The position numbers and the translations under genes are program-made. From Capillidium heterosporum (taxonomy: Eukaryota > Entomophthoromycota > Entomophthoromycetes > Entomophthorales > Capillidiaceae): a stretch of 64,000 nucleotides of DNA. The first letter of the stretch is position 1. Each line of letters opens with the position of its first letter. The DNA lies in contig WBMQ01000003.1 of assembly GCA_016630905.1 (NCBI GenBank), positions 1,178,001 through 1,242,000 of the forward strand, in the 5' to 3' direction. The notes under the pieces are model-generated. The model was not told the origin of the DNA. It saw only the letters and a list, made by a program, of their open reading frames with translations, and did not search any database. This document shows positions 1 through 11,271 of this stretch, in pieces.

Positions 1-554
1 CTTTGAGGCAGAGGCAAAAGTTTAGGTTCTAATGGGAATCAAAGACGCTTATTCTCAAACTTGTACCAGGCAGTTTTCATATTTGAAGATATTTCCTATC
101 AGCATACAAATTCATAGTTAGCCTAACTATCTACAACACAAATCCAACCCAAAAGTAGATATACCCTTTGACTTGCAACTTCTAGTGTCAAAGTTTATAT
201 TATTTTATACAAAGGATACATGTGGCTGCTACCTCTTTTCAACAGCAGAGAACGTATGATTTTACTATGTAGGTTTAAGATGATATCCAAGTACAATGCT
301 AGTGTAAAGTTGGAATCATGGTGTTGGAAATATATATGCATATTTACATTTGATAGTCGTGCCGAAATATTAACTGATTGAATATAGTAATTATGCAACT
401 AATTTTTTGGACTAAGACCCAAATTTTTGACAATTCAGTTCAAAGATAAAAATCAAAGCAACATCAGCAAACTTTATTTCTTATAATAGAGACAAGCAAG
501 TACTGTTATAGATTTAACTTATAACCAACACAAAATATAGACAGTAAAGGTGAT
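1..554. other. Left-edge gene-free stretch
   Basis: AT-rich DNA before the EngB-type gene. No coding region with family resemblance or splice structure was seen on either strand. The last hundred bases presumably hold the promoter of the gene starting at 555. Confidence 0.5.
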
Positions 555-1722
555 ATGAGTTTACTGACCAACAGCAGATTATTTACAAGTAGAATAGCCA
601 ACCAACTCAAATTTACAGCATGTGTTTTAAAGTTCAGTACAGCAGCCAAAGATGTAGAAGCTCAACAACTCTCCAACCGCAAAAAGTTTATGGCAACACC
701 AGTGCAAAAATCTACTTTAACTTTATTAGACAGCTTAGATTTAGGGAACGTCAAGCGGTTTAAACCTGTCAAAAGTGTAGCCAAGTCGGAAACTCTGGTC
801 AACTTACCCTCGATACAGTACTACGCCGCCGCAAAAACCATAAATTCTATACCTAAACCCGACTTGCTGGAGGTTGCCGTCTTCGGTCGTAGTAATGTAG
901 GTAAAAGTAAGCTGCTGAATCAACTTTTTGGTCAAGGTACTGGCTTAGGTTCGGTGGTGAGGTACGAAGATCGACCAGGGGTTACCCAACAACTAGTATT
1001 CTTCAATTGTAAAGATAGGTTTAACTTGGTTGATATGCCTGGCTATGGATTCGCCTACGTGAAAGAAGAAGTCAAGACTATGTGGCAGGAATTGATATTT
1101 AACTACTTGAATACGCGATCTACTTTGAAATGTTTGCTTTTACTATTAGATGCGCGACATGGTAAATTTTATTTGCCATTTTTTTCTAAAATAACTTTTT
1201 ATAGGTATAAAGAACAGCGATAGAGAAATCTTAGAGAAGCTTAAAAAGTAACGGTATATTTTAAAGCACCTAAAATTAATTTTAATTAGTATGGATGTAG
1301 GTATTCAAATTGTCCTGACCAAATGTGACCTAGTCGTACGACAAGTTTTAGCACGACGTTATGACCTGGTGCAAAAGGTAAGTTTAATTCTATTCCATAT
1401 ACTCAGCTATTTAAAACACCAGGAACTCAAAGAAGTCTACGGATTCAAAGACTTCAACATCTTCCCCATCTCGTCCAAGAACAACAAGGGGTTGAATCCA
1501 CTTCGTAAACACATCCTCATCGTCACCAAGAACCATACATTAATTGAGACTGAAAGTAAAAGTAAAAATAAGCGGAGGGATACCAACAAACCTATGAAGC
1601 TTAGCGATAAAAGTGTCAAAAGCAAGACAAAGACGAAACAGGTGGAGAAGGTGAGTAAGCCAGTCCAGCAACAAAAGTTTTTGAAGTTGGAGGATCTTAA
1701 GAAGAATATGTACGATGAGTGA
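555..1722 (+). CDS. EngB/YihA-type GTPase, probably mitochondrial
   Basis: Four exons with introns at 1162-1204, 1248-1289 and 1378-1422 give a protein of 345 residues. The G domain shows G1 GRSNVGKSKLLN, G3 DMPGYG, G4 TKCD and a G5-like SSK segment, in the order and spacing of the TRAFAC EngB/YihA family. The first ~110 residues form an extension rich in Ser, Arg, Lys and Asn without early acidic residues, as expected for a mitochondrial presequence. Bacterial EngB proteins (about 200 residues) assist large-subunit ribosome assembly, and yeast Mrx8 is the mitochondrial relative, so a role in mitochondrial ribosome biogenesis or translation is inferred. The C-terminal ~60 residues are Lys-rich and family-atypical. 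Introns 1 and 2 restore the frame between the LLLLLDARHG segment and MDVGIQIVLTKCD. The third intron is 45 nt and could be read through. Confidence 0.88.
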
Positions 1723-2916
1723 GTATCAAATAAAAGTAGATTTTATATTTTTGTTATATTAGTTTTGTTTTAAGAAGATTTTTGTCGTGTTTCAACTTAG
1801 AGTTTATTTAGTTGACCTATGCTTTTATATTCATTCTTTCTATGTAAGATTAGAGTGCCCAAGAAGTGATAAAGTGAAATTCACATATACCAACGATAAT
1901 AGTAAATACTTAGACATGCTAACAGTTACTGTTCTTTTAATGATATCAAATATACATTTAAAAATTTGAATTAAATAGCCTAATAGAAACTAAAAGTATA
2001 CTAACTATTTAATCGAATAACTATCTAATTCTGTGAAGCAACCAATATACGCCTAGAGTTAGATGAGTTCAAGGAGCTGCCGTAGATATTATTCGGTGGC
2101 TCATCTAATATCTTCTTCAACTTATGGAACTGCGTCCCGATCTACTTTTCTCGCTATCCCATTCCTTGAGTACAAAGCCAAGTTGATGGGGAAGAAACCA
2201 AGGTATTTCTTCAGCAATTTGTCAGCTACATAGATCTCATGGGCATTAAGCTATATCACCTCCTTGATGTTGAAGTGGGTCCGAAAGAAGAGGTAGTACT
2301 TACAGATGTAGGTAATGTTGGTTGAAACAAATCTTTAAATACTACCTATTCCTGAATGAACTGAAAGCGAAATGGTATAGGATAGGACAATTCTAAATTG
2401 AATGGTTGCTTAATTGAAGCTTTAAAGTAAACTTGTAAACTCATCGGTTGGATAAGTTATCTATTCCAATTGAGAATTAATTGATGCTTTGAAAATTTTT
2501 GAATCAAATCAATAGTGAAGCTTATACTCGCATAAAAACTTGAAATATTGGATATCTAAAATGCTATAGTGAACTTTAACGTACTTGCTATACATATATT
2601 TAAAGTCTGCCTTTGCATCGGCTATAGAAATGCTAGACAGTGTAGTCGTAGAGTTAAAGTTTAAAAGTTGGCTTAATCTTGATAATGACCTTGAAACTTA
2701 GGGCAACGTCATTAGTCCAAGTGATCTAATCATAAACTGTTACTGTCCCTTAAGAAAATTACACCACCTTGAGCTTATCCAATGATCTCATTTTTTGAAC
2801 AACCATCATCACCAACCTCAAGGATATAAGGGTTTCTTCATCTATCTATTTTATAAACGCTCAATCTTATACCGCCGAACAACATATAAAGAGTAGTTTA
2901 AGAGAAGAGAAAAGCT
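1723..2916. other. Intergenic, 1.2 kb, with a pseudogene fragment
   Basis: No intact gene. Minus-strand positions 2041-2303 carry a protein-like remnant, listed separately. The remainder is AT-rich; the 5' region of the M28 peptidase gene lies at its right end. Confidence 0.5.
2041..2303 (-). pseudogene. Fragment of an unrecognised protein-coding gene
   Basis: On the minus strand about 55 codons read as protein-like sequence (YYLFFRTHFNIKEV, then LNAHEIYVADKLLKKYLGFF, then PINLALYSRNGIARK), broken by one in-frame TAG where CAG would be plausible. The reading then moves to another frame (FHKLKKILDEPPNNIYGSS). The composition is clearly richer in GC and in charged residues than the surrounding AT-rich DNA. 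I do not recognise the family. A stop plus a frameshift points to a decayed gene rather than an exon, although one exon of a gene with unusual splicing cannot be excluded. Confidence 0.35.
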
Positions 2917-5295
2917 ATGAGTTGGCAACAGAATCAAACTCAAAACCAAAGTAGAGCAGCGTATGCTCCCTTAAACCAATCCAACAATCAGCACTATGGA
3001 ACGAACCAGCCCGACCTGGATGAAGGAGTCGCTGAACAGAATCCATTAAATGTAGATAGCGAAGATAGTTTATTATCTTTCAACAGGCTCTATGAATCGC
3101 TGTTTTTATCGCGCTCCTCCAAGTACATAGTTTCATCATGCATTGTCGCCCTAGTCGTCTTTGGTGCTTTAACGGTAATCTTATTCCTCACTATCTCGCG
3201 CATCCTCAACCCTGGAAGCCCCTTCCCTGGAAATCGTAAGTATGTAGACCCATTGGCTGGTTTTGACCGATTCCCGGACGAAGGATCTTTGCGTGCGCAT
3301 CTCAAGTATATCACCAAAGAGGAGCATCTAGCCGGAAAAGGTAAACCATTGGCTGATTGGATGGAAACAAGATTTAAGTACTACGGCCTACAAACTGAGA
3401 CTAAAACTTACTACCCCTATTTAAACTATCCGGTCAAACGTCGTGTCGCTATCGATGAGCCTAAAGGTTTAAGGTTTGAAGCCAAGTTGCTTGAAGAAGT
3501 CGTACCTGGAGATGAAACTAGCAAGCACCAGAACGTGGTTCCTACTTTCCATGGTCTTTCAAAGTCTGGTAATGTTACAGGTAAATTAATATACGTCAAC
3601 TACGGAACCTATGAAGATTTTAAGCTCCTTGAGTCCAAAGGAATCCAGATCAAAGGAAACATCGCCTTGGTCAGGTATGGTAAGTGCTTTAGAGGGCTAA
3701 AGGTGCGTGCAGCGGAAATGTTCGGTGCAATTGGTGTACTAATTTACTCAGATCCAGCAGATGATGGCTTCGTCAAAGGAAAAGTCTATCCCAAAGGACC
3801 ATTCAGGCCTAAATCGGGTGTCCAACGTGGATCAGTAACGTACCTCAGTATAGGGCCCGGAGATCCATTGACACCTGGAACACCTGCAACTGAACACGCA
3901 ACTCGCATACCAATTGAAGAGTCAAAGGTACTCCCAAAGATACCCTCCTTACCCATCAGCTACGAAGACGCAGAACCTTTGTTCCGTGCCTTATCTGGTG
4001 AGGGAAAACGAGCTTCCAAGCTAGGTCCCGATTGGGAAGGTGGCCTAGACTTCAGCTACTACACAGGTCCATCCGAAGCCAAAGTTAACTTGGTTAACGA
4101 GGTAGAAGGCGGGTTAAACCCCATATACAACGTCATTGCCACCATTCCTGGTGAAGTTGAACCCGAGAGAGAAGTTATTATTGGTAACCATCGAGACGCG
4201 TGGGTTTTTGGCGCCGTCGACCCCGGCTCGGGTACTGCAGCCGTTCTCGAAGTTGCCCGGACTCTTGGGTACCTTCTCAAGCGAGGTTGGAAACCCAGAC
4301 GTACTATAAAGATATGCAGCTGGGACGCAGAGGAGTATGGACTAATTGGTTCAACTGAATGGGTTGAGGACTATGCCAGCGACCTCTACAAGAACGCCAT
4401 CGCCTATATCAACTTGGATGGATTCGAAGGCTCAAATTTCGACGCTCAAGGTACTCCTAGTATGCTTCATTTGGTCAAGGATATCGCCTCTATGGTAAAG
4501 GATCCTAGTCACGGTAACCGTACCATCCTGGATAACTGGAAAGCCAACTCGAACAGCAAAGAGGTTAAGATGCAAGGTCTAGGCTCCGGTAGCGACTACA
4601 CTCCTTTTTATCAGCACCTAGGTATCGCCTCCATCAACTTAGGCTTTAGTCAGGGTTCAGGTGTCTACCATTCCAACTACGACAGCTTCCACTACGTTGA
4701 GAAGTTTTCAGATCCTGAATTCAAGCAGCATAAAGCCATGACCCAGATTTTAGGTAAGCTAACCGTACAGTTGGCTGATTTACCCATATTGCCTTTCAAC
4801 GCTACCCAGTACGGTGTCGATTTGGAAGCCTATATCGATGACCTTAAGACTCAAGTAAGTGCTAAAGGCAAAGGCCGTAAGCGCCTTGACTTAGAGCCGG
4901 TACTTAAAGCTGCCACCCGAATCTCAAACCAGGGTGCTATCATCCAAGAAGAGGCACTGAAGCTACAGGCCAAGTTGAATGAGTACAAGCCACTCAAGGG
5001 TCAAGCTTACCCCGACTGCCCCAAGAAGGACTTGGAATGCATTCGCCGCCTCAAGGATCTCAACGACCGCTTAGCTTTCCTAGAACGCAAGTTCCTAGAC
5101 CACCAAGGTATCCCCGACCGAGAATGGTACAAGCATATCGTCTTTGCCCCCGGTTTGTGGGCCGGCTACGCCACCCAGGTGTTCCCAGCCTTGACGGAGG
5201 CTTTGGACAACAAGGACTCTAAGTTGGCTGAGAAGTTAGTCAAGACTTACACCGACATCCTGGATGAGGCTGCTGACTCGCTTAAAGAGGCTTAA
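2917..5295 (+). CDS. M28 peptidase, glutamate carboxypeptidase II / transferrin-receptor-like
   Basis: A single exon encodes 792 residues. A ~65-residue Asn/Gln-rich cytoplasmic tail is followed by one transmembrane segment (about residues 69-95), making a type II membrane protein. A PA (protease-associated) domain lies at roughly 200-340. The M28 zinc peptidase domain follows, with the full co-catalytic metal set visible: H425 (GNHRDAW), D435 (AVDPGSGT), E472/E473 (WDAEEYG), D501 (INLDGF) and H585 (YHSNYDS). The C-terminal ~150 residues match the helical transferrin-receptor-like dimerisation domain, including WAGYATQVFPAL. The order and length fit glutamate carboxypeptidase II, yeast Vps70 and Tre1/Tre2. 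Because every metal ligand is kept, an active exopeptidase at the vacuole/endosome or cell surface is likelier than a non-catalytic receptor. The substrate cannot be told from sequence. Confidence 0.92.
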   Translation: MSWQQNQTQNQSRAAYAPLNQSNNQHYGTNQPDLDEGVAEQNPLNVDSEDSLLSFNRLYESLFLSRSSKYIVSSCIVALVVFGALTVILFLTISRILNPGSPFPGNRKYVDPLAGFDRFPDEGSLRAHLKYITKEEHLAGKGKPLADWMETRFKYYGLQTETKTYYPYLNYPVKRRVAIDEPKGLRFEAKLLEEVVPGDETSKHQNVVPTFHGLSKSGNVTGKLIYVNYGTYEDFKLLESKGIQIKGNIALVRYGKCFRGLKVRAAEMFGAIGVLIYSDPADDGFVKGKVYPKGPFRPKSGVQRGSVTYLSIGPGDPLTPGTPATEHATRIPIEESKVLPKIPSLPISYEDAEPLFRALSGEGKRASKLGPDWEGGLDFSYYTGPSEAKVNLVNEVEGGLNPIYNVIATIPGEVEPEREVIIGNHRDAWVFGAVDPGSGTAAVLEVARTLGYLLKRGWKPRRTIKICSWDAEEYGLIGSTEWVEDYASDLYKNAIAYINLDGFEGSNFDAQGTPSMLHLVKDIASMVKDPSHGNRTILDNWKANSNSKEVKMQGLGSGSDYTPFYQHLGIASINLGFSQGSGVYHSNYDSFHYVEKFSDPEFKQHKAMTQILGKLTVQLADLPILPFNATQYGVDLEAYIDDLKTQVSAKGKGRKRLDLEPVLKAATRISNQGAIIQEEALKLQAKLNEYKPLKGQAYPDCPKKDLECIRRLKDLNDRLAFLERKFLDHQGIPDREWYKHIVFAPGLWAGYATQVFPALTEALDNKDSKLAEKLVKTYTDILDEAADSLKEA

Positions 5296-6535
5296 GTCCA
5301 ATTGTACGTCCACCGTACTACATTTTTCTATTAAAGCTTTGTGAAATTTTATATGTTTTTGCTTAAACTTTCAAGATAATTTTAATGTACATATACAATA
5401 TAAAAATATATAGCAGGGGTATTTAAAGCAACCTATATAGACAGTTTCTACCTGTTATTTTTGACACAAATATTGTGAATAGCAATAGGAATCTTTGATT
5501 TCATATGGGTAATCTACTTACTTGAAAAATACCCAATATCGATCAAATGATGGCTTACCTATTTATAGATTGCGATATTTTAAACCAACTAAAGTGGTGT
5601 AGCCCTAGATTAGCCTACCCTATCTCACTCCATCGCCCCCATAATTTAATCTCGTATAATTTGACTGATTTCTGAAGAATTAAATTGGCGATCTAGGATA
5701 GTGAGACTTCGTTTGCACCTGCGTCTAACATTATAATATTTCATTTACATTCAGTGGCTAGTGGTGAGGAATGTAGCGTTTAGCTTTCATCAATTAGTAA
5801 TTCGCCGTCCATGTCTTTGAAGTTAATTTGCAAGTTTATACATCTCCGATAGTGGTAGACATGGTGATGCTTAGACTTACTCCTTTGTCCAGAAAATTAG
5901 GATACATTTCTACAATCGAGTTTGTAAAAATTTACCCGTAGCTTCTGAACAGATGAGTTGCGTTCTTTTGCAGGACCGTGCCTTAAACTCTTATACTCAT
6001 AGGTAAATGCTTATTCTCTAGCGAAAACATCATTTGGCAATTGGAATTTAACACACATACACCACAGCATTAAAATGTTTGATATTTATGGTGGATATAT
6101 TAAATTAACAATCACACCAAACCATAAACCATCGCTTTTAGACCATATAAGTTTAGATTATACTAAAAATAGCAATTTCTAGCAGCTATGTAGACTCAGA
6201 CATAGCTACATAACGGCATATGTGACACAAAAAAGCGATTACAAATACCTATTCAGGTCTTATAGTGCGGCTGCATATCTATACTATCCCCACTGCGATT
6301 TCATCTGCAACTTAGGGTACCTTCCATCCAAGGTAAAGTGCAAATTAAACCTGGACGGAAGTGTATCATTTCTAGGTTTTAAGCTGTGGGGTTAAAGCCA
6401 TACTTATAAGACATCCTTAGACCGCTCCATGGTTTACTTAAAGTTGTGTCTTGTCCATGTGAACTAAAACAATTTAGAAAAGATGGTGGCTTTGTAAGCT
6501 GTGGTAAAGTAGCCCAAGAATAACAAATATTTTAG
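5296..6535. other. Intergenic, 1.2 kb
   Basis: It holds the 3' flank of the M28 peptidase gene and the 5' flank of the Zn2Cys6 factor. I see no further gene, RNA gene or repeat. Confidence 0.5.
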
Positions 6536-8503
6536 ATGGTTACTGCCTATTTAAACTCAAATGATTGCCATTTTGAATTAGCATTAACCCTAAAATCTAA
6601 ATTGAGCTCATCCGTTGTTTCTTTTTCTACTAAAAATAAAGTTATGGAAGAAAGGTTGGACGGGAGCTTTTCAAAGAATGCGTGCGACGTATGTAGGCGA
6701 CGGAGGATATACTGCGGCAAAGAGCTTCCCAACTGTCAACAATGTATCATGCATGGCGCTACTTGCGCCTACGAGTTTATCCCCAAGAAAAGAGGCCCAG
6801 CCAAAGGGTCGAAGCAGCGACACAGCAGCGAGCAAGATGGTGAATTGTGTATCAAGACGTTGACAACTACCAGCTTCACCAAAGGTAGCAAGACCTTTGT
6901 TTCCCACCCACCTGTAAAAATCAAGTGCGACCCGACCAAAAATATCGATATCAGCCTGGACGACCACAAACTAAAGATCTACGACCCCAAGAAGTTCAAG
7001 CAAGTTGGCAAGCAGGTTCGACCGAAGCTATCTTTGGATTACTTCAACTCCAAGTTTGGTATGATCCACATGCTCTTCAACAACTCCATTATGGATAACA
7101 ACCAAAAAGTGTTCGTATCGACTACTGGAAGTATGGATTACTATGGTGAAAGCCCTATGGGACTTTTGCTGACAATGTACATAGTGCACCATACCAAACC
7201 AAGTACTTTGAACTCCCTTCATGCCTCTAAGAAGTTGCCACCCCCAGCTATCCAACATCCAATAACGAGGCGAATCGACATAAATACGATACAGGATGGC
7301 ATGTCTTTGATAAAAATAACCGATATGTGCGTCAAGGCCTACTTCAAGTATTGCCACCCCCAGCTGCCACTTGTAAACAAAAGGTCGATCCTCGAAAACT
7401 TCTCCAAGCATTCCCCAGTCCTTACCAATATTATCTGCTCCTTAGGATCCGGCTACCTGCCCGAAGTTTCCGACAGTATCCGGGATTGGTTTAGCGACCA
7501 TGCAATCCGACAATTAAAAAGCAGTTATATGGAATGTAGTCTAGATAACGTGAGCGCCCTCCTCCTCATGGCCAACTTCCAGCACAATCCTAAAGATTGT
7601 AGCAAGGGCTTCTTCAGCCTAGGCTATGCCATTCGGATGAGCTACGCTTTAGGTTTGGATCAAGATCCACCACCTAACACCGACTCAGAGACGGTCGAGT
7701 TGCGAAACCGTTTGTTCTACTGGTGTCACATTTTGGACAAACTTTACGGCTTCGGCATGAATCGGCCTTACGCTCATGACTTTAGGTTCTCATCGCGACC
7801 CTATCCCAAGTTCAGTACAATCGACTTTATCAAAGGTGAGGATGACAAGGACAAGTTCGTTATGGTCTGCTCTTGCCTGTACACAAAACTGATAAGCGAG
7901 ATCTGTCAGTTGTTCTACCTTATGGTCCGCAAGTTCAAGTTCAGTGAGAAAGTCAGCGCCGCCAAGTTGGAAGAGACAGACCGCTTGGCCAAAGCCACGG
8001 CCCAGCACTTAAATTTAATGAACCAAAAGGTCATCAATCAGTTTTTGTATTTAACCTACGACAAGCCGAAATGGGCACAGGATGTAGCATCCAGCTTTAG
8101 CTTGAACCTGCAGCTCATTTTCCACGCCGCTCTCGTGCAGTTGTATCGTACTTTTTCCAAGAGTGAGAACCAAGCTATCGTATCTGATTTTAGAAACTTG
8201 GCTACCGAATCGGCAGACAAAGCTATCGACGCCGCTGTGGCTTTAGGGAATGACTTTTACATGTATGGGACAACCTATAGGTTCTATGCTTTGGGCAACG
8301 CCGTTTTCTATCAAATTTACAATGCCACCTCCAAGGATAAGGCGATAGCTGCCAAAGCGATCGCCAAACTCAAGCTAGCCCTTAAAATCTATCATAATAG
8401 TAAGGTCTACTACGCTCTAGGAACTGAGAGCTTGCACATGTCCCTACTGCTCGTTAAAGCTGAGAACATCGACTTGGGGGATGAGTTCTACTCGATCATA
8501 TAA
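6536..8503 (+). CDS. Zn2Cys6 fungal transcription factor
   Basis: A single exon of up to 655 residues. A complete Zn2Cys6 binuclear cluster is present: C50, C53, C60, C67, C70 and C77 (CDVCRRRRIYC...NCQQC...C), followed by a basic KKRGPAKGSK linker. About residues 265-480 match the fungal-specific transcription factor (middle homology) domain, with YFKYCHPQLPLVNKRSIL, GYAIRMSYALGLDQDPP and RNRLFYWCHILDKLYGFGMNRP. The class is fungal-specific and acts in the nucleus as a sequence-specific regulator. A second in-frame ATG at 6644 (residue 37) lies 13 residues before the cluster and may be the real start, because the first 36 residues look unremarkable. No coiled-coil dimerisation segment is obvious. 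The target genes are unknown. Confidence 0.92.
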   Translation: MVTAYLNSNDCHFELALTLKSKLSSSVVSFSTKNKVMEERLDGSFSKNACDVCRRRRIYCGKELPNCQQCIMHGATCAYEFIPKKRGPAKGSKQRHSSEQDGELCIKTLTTTSFTKGSKTFVSHPPVKIKCDPTKNIDISLDDHKLKIYDPKKFKQVGKQVRPKLSLDYFNSKFGMIHMLFNNSIMDNNQKVFVSTTGSMDYYGESPMGLLLTMYIVHHTKPSTLNSLHASKKLPPPAIQHPITRRIDINTIQDGMSLIKITDMCVKAYFKYCHPQLPLVNKRSILENFSKHSPVLTNIICSLGSGYLPEVSDSIRDWFSDHAIRQLKSSYMECSLDNVSALLLMANFQHNPKDCSKGFFSLGYAIRMSYALGLDQDPPPNTDSETVELRNRLFYWCHILDKLYGFGMNRPYAHDFRFSSRPYPKFSTIDFIKGEDDKDKFVMVCSCLYTKLISEICQLFYLMVRKFKFSEKVSAAKLEETDRLAKATAQHLNLMNQKVINQFLYLTYDKPKWAQDVASSFSLNLQLIFHAALVQLYRTFSKSENQAIVSDFRNLATESADKAIDAAVALGNDFYMYGTTYRFYALGNAVFYQIYNATSKDKAIAAKAIAKLKLALKIYHNSKVYYALGTESLHMSLLLVKAENIDLGDEFYSII

Positions 8504-10331
8504 CCCCTAGTAAAGTATACTACGGTTATAATAGCAGCTGCTCTAAATCTTGAAGCCTGCCGTATATTTATTATCTAACTTAAAGTATTATCAACCACTT
8601 GTTATCTATAAAATTTATAATTTTAATTATCTTTATTGATAATTTTAGTTATAATATTGAGCTAAAGTAATCTAACATTTATTGTCTATAGTAATATAGT
8701 TTATATAGTCTTGAATAGTTATATCTTACCAATAGCTTATAATATATGTAGAATTACAATAAATCATTAAGGTATGTAACTATCTCTTGATTTTCTTTTG
8801 TAAAATTCAAATTATAAAATGAATGCGTGATACAAATCTCCAACTATTATCCACTATTGTAGTAGCCAATATAAACTACATACATATTGTTGGCTGGTCG
8901 CCCTCGCTGAGTGTTTGATTACTGCCTTGGATTTCCAGTCGAGTGGGTTCGGTCGAACTTGGTGAGTCCTTCGGCATGGGACGTGACATGTGTATCGTGT
9001 TGTGGGCTGACTAATATAGATGCGGCAACTGCCCTATAATTAAATCTAATATAAAAGCTTTATTCTTGCGACACTTCTGGCTAGGAACCCTTAAAACGTT
9101 ATAATCAACCTAACCCAAACTTAATCTACGATTAGGGCGAACTCAAAAGAAAGGTCTCAAACAATTCTGATAAACCGACTCAGAAGCTCTCTTTTCCTCT
9201 ATTGATGAAAGCGATCCAGAAACTCTTTTTCCTTCCCTCTTGTTCTTTTACTGTCCTTTTTGTTCTCCTGTTCGTTTCTTCTTGTTTGATGGTCTGTTCC
9301 CCGTTTTTATCCTCTTCTTTTCTCCTCTCTCTGTTCTCTGTTCTTTCCTTTCTTATATGGTAGATCCGAAACAAGGCATAATTTGGAGGCTTGTCAGTGA
9401 ACTCTTTTCTTAATGAACCGGAGAGTCACTATCCTAATTACTGCTGTCCGCCTCCGCATTTTGGACTCACTTTCTCTGCAGGTCAACCATCGGAGAATCC
9501 GACATTAAGTCCGAAACCCTAACTTTACCTCCTTAATAGAAAATCGGTCTTAGGTAATTTGAGTAACTTCACTATTAGTTAGAATGTATACTAATGAATA
9601 GTAGGTATTTCAAAGCGCAGGGACGAATAAGTAACTGTATAACCCCAAAATACTCTGTCCAGTGGTAGCAAAATCGTAGACTTCTTACGAAAAATGAATG
9701 TTCCAATGTTCAATACCCAACTTAGCCTGAGAGTTAAGTTGACATATATTACTATTTCAAGACCAATATATACTTTTACTTCAATTAATATTTTCAATTG
9801 CATCTAGCGATGTATAGAAATCCTTAGGATAATGAACCAGCTTTACTTTTAGCTAGAAGCATTTGTATCTTGATAAAAGGTTTAGAGAACTTGTCCATCC
9901 CACCTCGTAGTTTTAATTGATAAGTAGCTATGTAACTGACAATATGATATATAAGACTGAAATCCTATATAAAAATGTAGGTTATGCATAATTAAAATGG
10001 ATACTTCTTATACGAGTATAGGAAGGTTTAAAAGTTTAGGAACAGTTAGAAAACTAGCATATATAACCAATACTACCTCATAAAAAGCTTTTATTACTAT
10101 TACAACCAACTTCAAAACTAGTTCGGATTTCCTATAAATTAAACTACAGCCCATTAGAACCTATTTTGATCTGCCACTGCTATCACCACCAACTGAAAAG
10201 GATATTGTAAAGCTAAATCTCTCAAATAGTGAAGTACGGGGTTGTAGGCACACTTGACAAGGGGAAAAGTAGGTATATGAAGCCAACTAGACCCAAACAG
10301 TAGTTACAGTAGATCGCTTTTAAAATAAATA
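8504..10331. other. Intergenic, 1.8 kb
   Basis: No gene recognised. Positions about 8890-9540 differ from the flanks: they are richer in G+C and contain a strongly pyrimidine-rich stretch (about 9190-9355) whose opposite strand reads only as Lys/Glu/Arg low-complexity protein. See the separate entry. Confidence 0.45.
8890..9540. mobile_element. Possible degraded mobile-element remnant
   Basis: Base composition changes abruptly at about 8890 (first bases TGTTGGCTGG) and returns to AT-rich DNA near 9540. A TATAAAA-like box with a following TTTATT polyadenylation-like signal (about 9050-9065) and a long pyrimidine tract inside recall a long terminal repeat. I found neither a matching CA end with target duplication nor an internal coding region. 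The call rests on composition only and could be wrong. Confidence 0.2.
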
Positions 10332-11271
10332 TTAGTATACACTTCTAAAAATAAAAGTACCTATGCGTTTCCAATATGTTAAATCTGAATCAGGCAAGGA
10401 AGGTAAACCCATAAAGTTACAGAAGCAATGGCTTATGGCTATAGCGTAGTAGGAACCTACATATAAAAGTTACAATTAAAACCATATATATAAATACCCG
10501 TCCTCAAAAAGATAAAAGTGGCAAAAGTACCGAAAAGGTAGGTGTACGAAAAGATCACCAACAAGTTCAATACAACATTCTTTAAAGGCACTCCATTACG
10601 AACCCATTCTATACCGTGGTGTAGGTGGGCTTATTTAAAAAAATTTAGTATTGCTATAATTTTTACAAATTACCAGCTGCGAAGAAGAGTGGGGTAATGA
10701 AAGTGATGGCTTTGAACGATAGGCCTTGAAAGTACAAGATGGGTATTAAGTAGCTTCGAAAAACTAGTTCCTCTACTATTGGGGCCTATAATTTAAAAAT
10801 ATAAATGTAAAGACAAAATGTTAAGCATTACCGCAATGTAGTTACGAAACTCCAAAAGCCTATTGTTGGAACTGAAAGGTAGCTCCAATTCTTCAAACAA
10901 TTTCTGAGTTATGGGTCCCAAGAACAAGGTTCCTGTCAATAACAAGGTTGATAAAGTGCCTTCTAACTTGGTCAAGCCTACCCAGCCACTTATCTCGATA
11001 AAACTAAACTTTTACAAAAAATTAAAATCAATATAAATTTTAATATAAAACTTACTCTATATTTTAACCCCAACAAGAGGTAGAGTAAAGTTAACAACAC
11101 CGATGCAACCAAACTACTAACTGCAATACGAAACTTGATGACTTGATGACTATCTCTAGGTAACCTTTTAATTTGGGAGTTGATGTAGAAACTTCCGACG
11201 AAGAGTAATGTGCTCAAACTGGTGAAAAGTAAACTAGTTGGTAGGTGGATAGGGTCGTAGCTTGATTGCAT
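10332..11271 (-). CDS. RCE1: CAAX prenyl protease 2
   Basis: Five exons (11271-11056, 11008-10832, 10785-10674, 10629-10498, 10456-10332) join in frame to 253 residues. The defining Rce1/ABI motifs appear across the exon joints: RNYIAAPIVEELVFRSYLIP with the catalytic Glu pair, ITPLFFAAAHLHHGIEW with the His pair, and ISHCFCNFMGLP near the end. Several hydrophobic membrane helices surround them. Rce1 is an ER-membrane intramembrane protease that removes the last three residues of prenylated CaaX proteins such as Ras, Rho and a-factor-type pheromones. The chain is shorter than yeast Rce1 (315 residues), mainly at the N-terminus, but all motifs are present. It is transcribed in the same direction as the downstream-numbered NAMPT gene, 561 bp away. 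Confidence 0.92.

Noticed and set aside
8895-8975. Possible tRNA suggested by GGGTTCGGTCGAAC
   Set aside because: The bases do not fit a T-arm with conserved GTTCRANYC, and no matching acceptor stem or A box is present.
9180-9374. Minus-strand open reading of 64 codons rich in Lys, Glu and Arg
   Set aside because: It is the translation of a pyrimidine-rich tract on the opposite strand: low complexity, no motif.
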